Source: Antedon mediterranea (Eukaryota; Echinodermata; Crinoidea; Comatulida; Antedonidae). From it: a stretch of 64,000 nt of DNA. The notes below the pieces were generated by a model that searched no databases, was not told where the DNA came from, and worked only from the letters and a program-made list of their open reading frames with translations. Numbering within the stretch: position 1 is the stretch's first letter; each line of letters opens with the position of its first letter. Shown piece after piece: positions 63,264 to 64,000 of this stretch. The position numbers and the translations under genes are program-made. The stretch lies in the NCBI RefSeq assembly GCF_964355755.1, contig NC_092676.1, positions 10,834,288 through 10,898,287 on the forward strand, given 5' to 3'.

Positions 63264-63625
63264 CGGTGGGTGGAGCTCCACTTTCTATAGTCTATAGGCC
63301 TAGGCCGTATGTTCGCCGTGGTTAGGATTCCGGCACCGGAACTCAACTGCCCAGCGTTAAGGAATCCGACACGCTATTGCGCATGCCCAGATCGAGGTAA
63401 TCGGCGACTCTATACTTCAACAGCGATGGATCATTTCATAGCTACTAGCCTAGATGCCTATAATACGGGATTCACTAATCTAGGCTAGGGCTACCAGTTA
63501 GACGTGACCAGTGGGGCCTATTTATTTTGTAATTAAAAAGTGGTTGCTTCATTCATATATAAACTTCATATCATTATGAATTATATAATTACATGACTAG
63601 TTTATGATTTTTCATAACGCATTAC
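63264..63625. other. Right flank of the Transib element
   Basis: GTGGGTGGAGCTCCACT at 63266 matches the right end of the TTAA-flanked element at 20154-21546, so a relic of that family lies here. The rest is unannotated. Confidence 0.45.
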
Positions 63626-63626
63626 A

Positions 63627-64000
63627 GGGCCGTAGCCAGGATCTGTCAAGGGGGGGTTCGGACACTAAGTATTTGGGTCACTGTCCCACTGTCACTGTGT
63701 TTCCCTTGTGGCCCGGGCAACAGCCTTAATTTCATACTAAATGTTGTTTCTGCCACTAAATTGAAATTGAGTTCCATTTCATCGTATACCATCCGGACAC
63801 GGAACTTGATAGGCTTAGTCATAAAGTAGTTACAGAGTTGCAGGGCCTTTTATCATTGTTGAATGTTTTGATATTAGCCTAATTGTTAAAACGACCTTCA
63901 CAACCAAAATATTTCTTTGTAATAAAATCTATTTTAAATGGAACGCTACAAAAATAATCCACTGCTTTATCAGAGCATGCATACCTAATAACCAGACAAG
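63627..64000 (+). mobile_element. Possible left end of another hAT-like element
   Basis: CAGGGCCGTAGCCAGGATCT followed by GGGGGGG resembles the terminal pattern of the 44662-48401 element (CAG.G..GGCGCCAGGATC with a G-run). The other end would be outside the window, so neither the inverted repeat nor a duplication can be checked. Confidence 0.4.

Larger units (their letters stand above)
58731..63265 (-). mobile_element. Transib (RAG1-like) DNA transposon, 4.5 kb
   Basis: Target duplication CGCCG at 58731-58735 and 63261-63265. Ends CACAGTGGGCCAGAATTGG at 58736 and, reverse-complemented, CACATGGGCCAGAATCAATT ending at 63260. Inverted repeats continue for about 40 bp (TTCAAAGTGTGCCAAAAGTC). 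Transib elements make 5-bp GC-rich (CGNCG) duplications and start CACWRTG-like. The minus-strand transposase exon at 59312-59550 confirms the family. The rest of the transposase (first two catalytic Asp regions) is not recognisable, so the copy is dead. It is interrupted by the foldback element at 59540-62101. Confidence 0.85.

Overview
This is AT-rich metazoan DNA made of one large, mostly intronic gene on the minus strand, heavily loaded with transposable elements. The taxon cannot be proved from the window. The many short AGGCCTA-type motifs and the element mix (Transib, Helitron, Penelope, Harbinger, hAT-like, several LINEs) are what I would expect from an invertebrate deuterostome such as an echinoderm. 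That is an inference from style, not from an identified marker.

The host gene is a flavin monoamine oxidase (MAO). Twelve coding exons run from 49855 (nearest the N-terminus) down to 2389 (near the C-terminus). All have GT..AG boundaries, compatible phases and one continuous frame of about 438 codons. They correspond one-to-one with exons 2-13 of vertebrate MAO-A/MAO-B as I remember that structure. Exon 1 (the FAD GxGxxG exon) and exon 14 (membrane tail) were not found and probably lie outside the window. A second host-like coding piece is a kinase C-lobe fragment (32357-32643) inside the largest MAO intron.

Layout. 0-2.4 kb: repeats and a LINE relic. 2.4-9.4 kb: MAO exons 13-7 with a Penelope-like relic between exons 10 and 9. 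10-18 kb: a four-level nest, plus-strand LINE > minus-strand LINE > Helitron > LINE 3' fragment, with every insertion boundary readable. 18.3-19.3 kb: MAO exons 6-4. 20-29 kb: a TTAA-flanked element, a 164-bp tandem array, and two copies of a hAT-like element, one of them split by a TAA-flanked Harbinger-like element. 30.2-32 kb: a 19-bp minisatellite. 34.5-35.4 kb: a palindromic TATACCGTATA element. 35.7 kb: MAO exon 3. 36-44 kb: tandem and inverted repeats and small inverted-repeat elements. 44.7-48.4 kb: a hAT-like element packed with LINE pieces. 49.8 kb: MAO exon 2. 50.6 kb: a solo LTR. 51.2-55.2 kb: a Helitron with a 791-bp internal duplication and a second Helitron inside it. 55.2-58.6 kb: tandem arrays. 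58.7-63.3 kb: a Transib (RAG1-like) transposon.

The most unusual object is the Transib element at 58736-63260 (5-bp duplication CGCCG, ends starting CACAGTG). Its transposase exon is split by a foldback element made of seven direct and six inverted ~174-bp repeats. That element has a 9-bp target duplication, carries a complete 169-bp exon in its loop, and its terminal repeat supplies an in-frame splice acceptor to the Transib exon.
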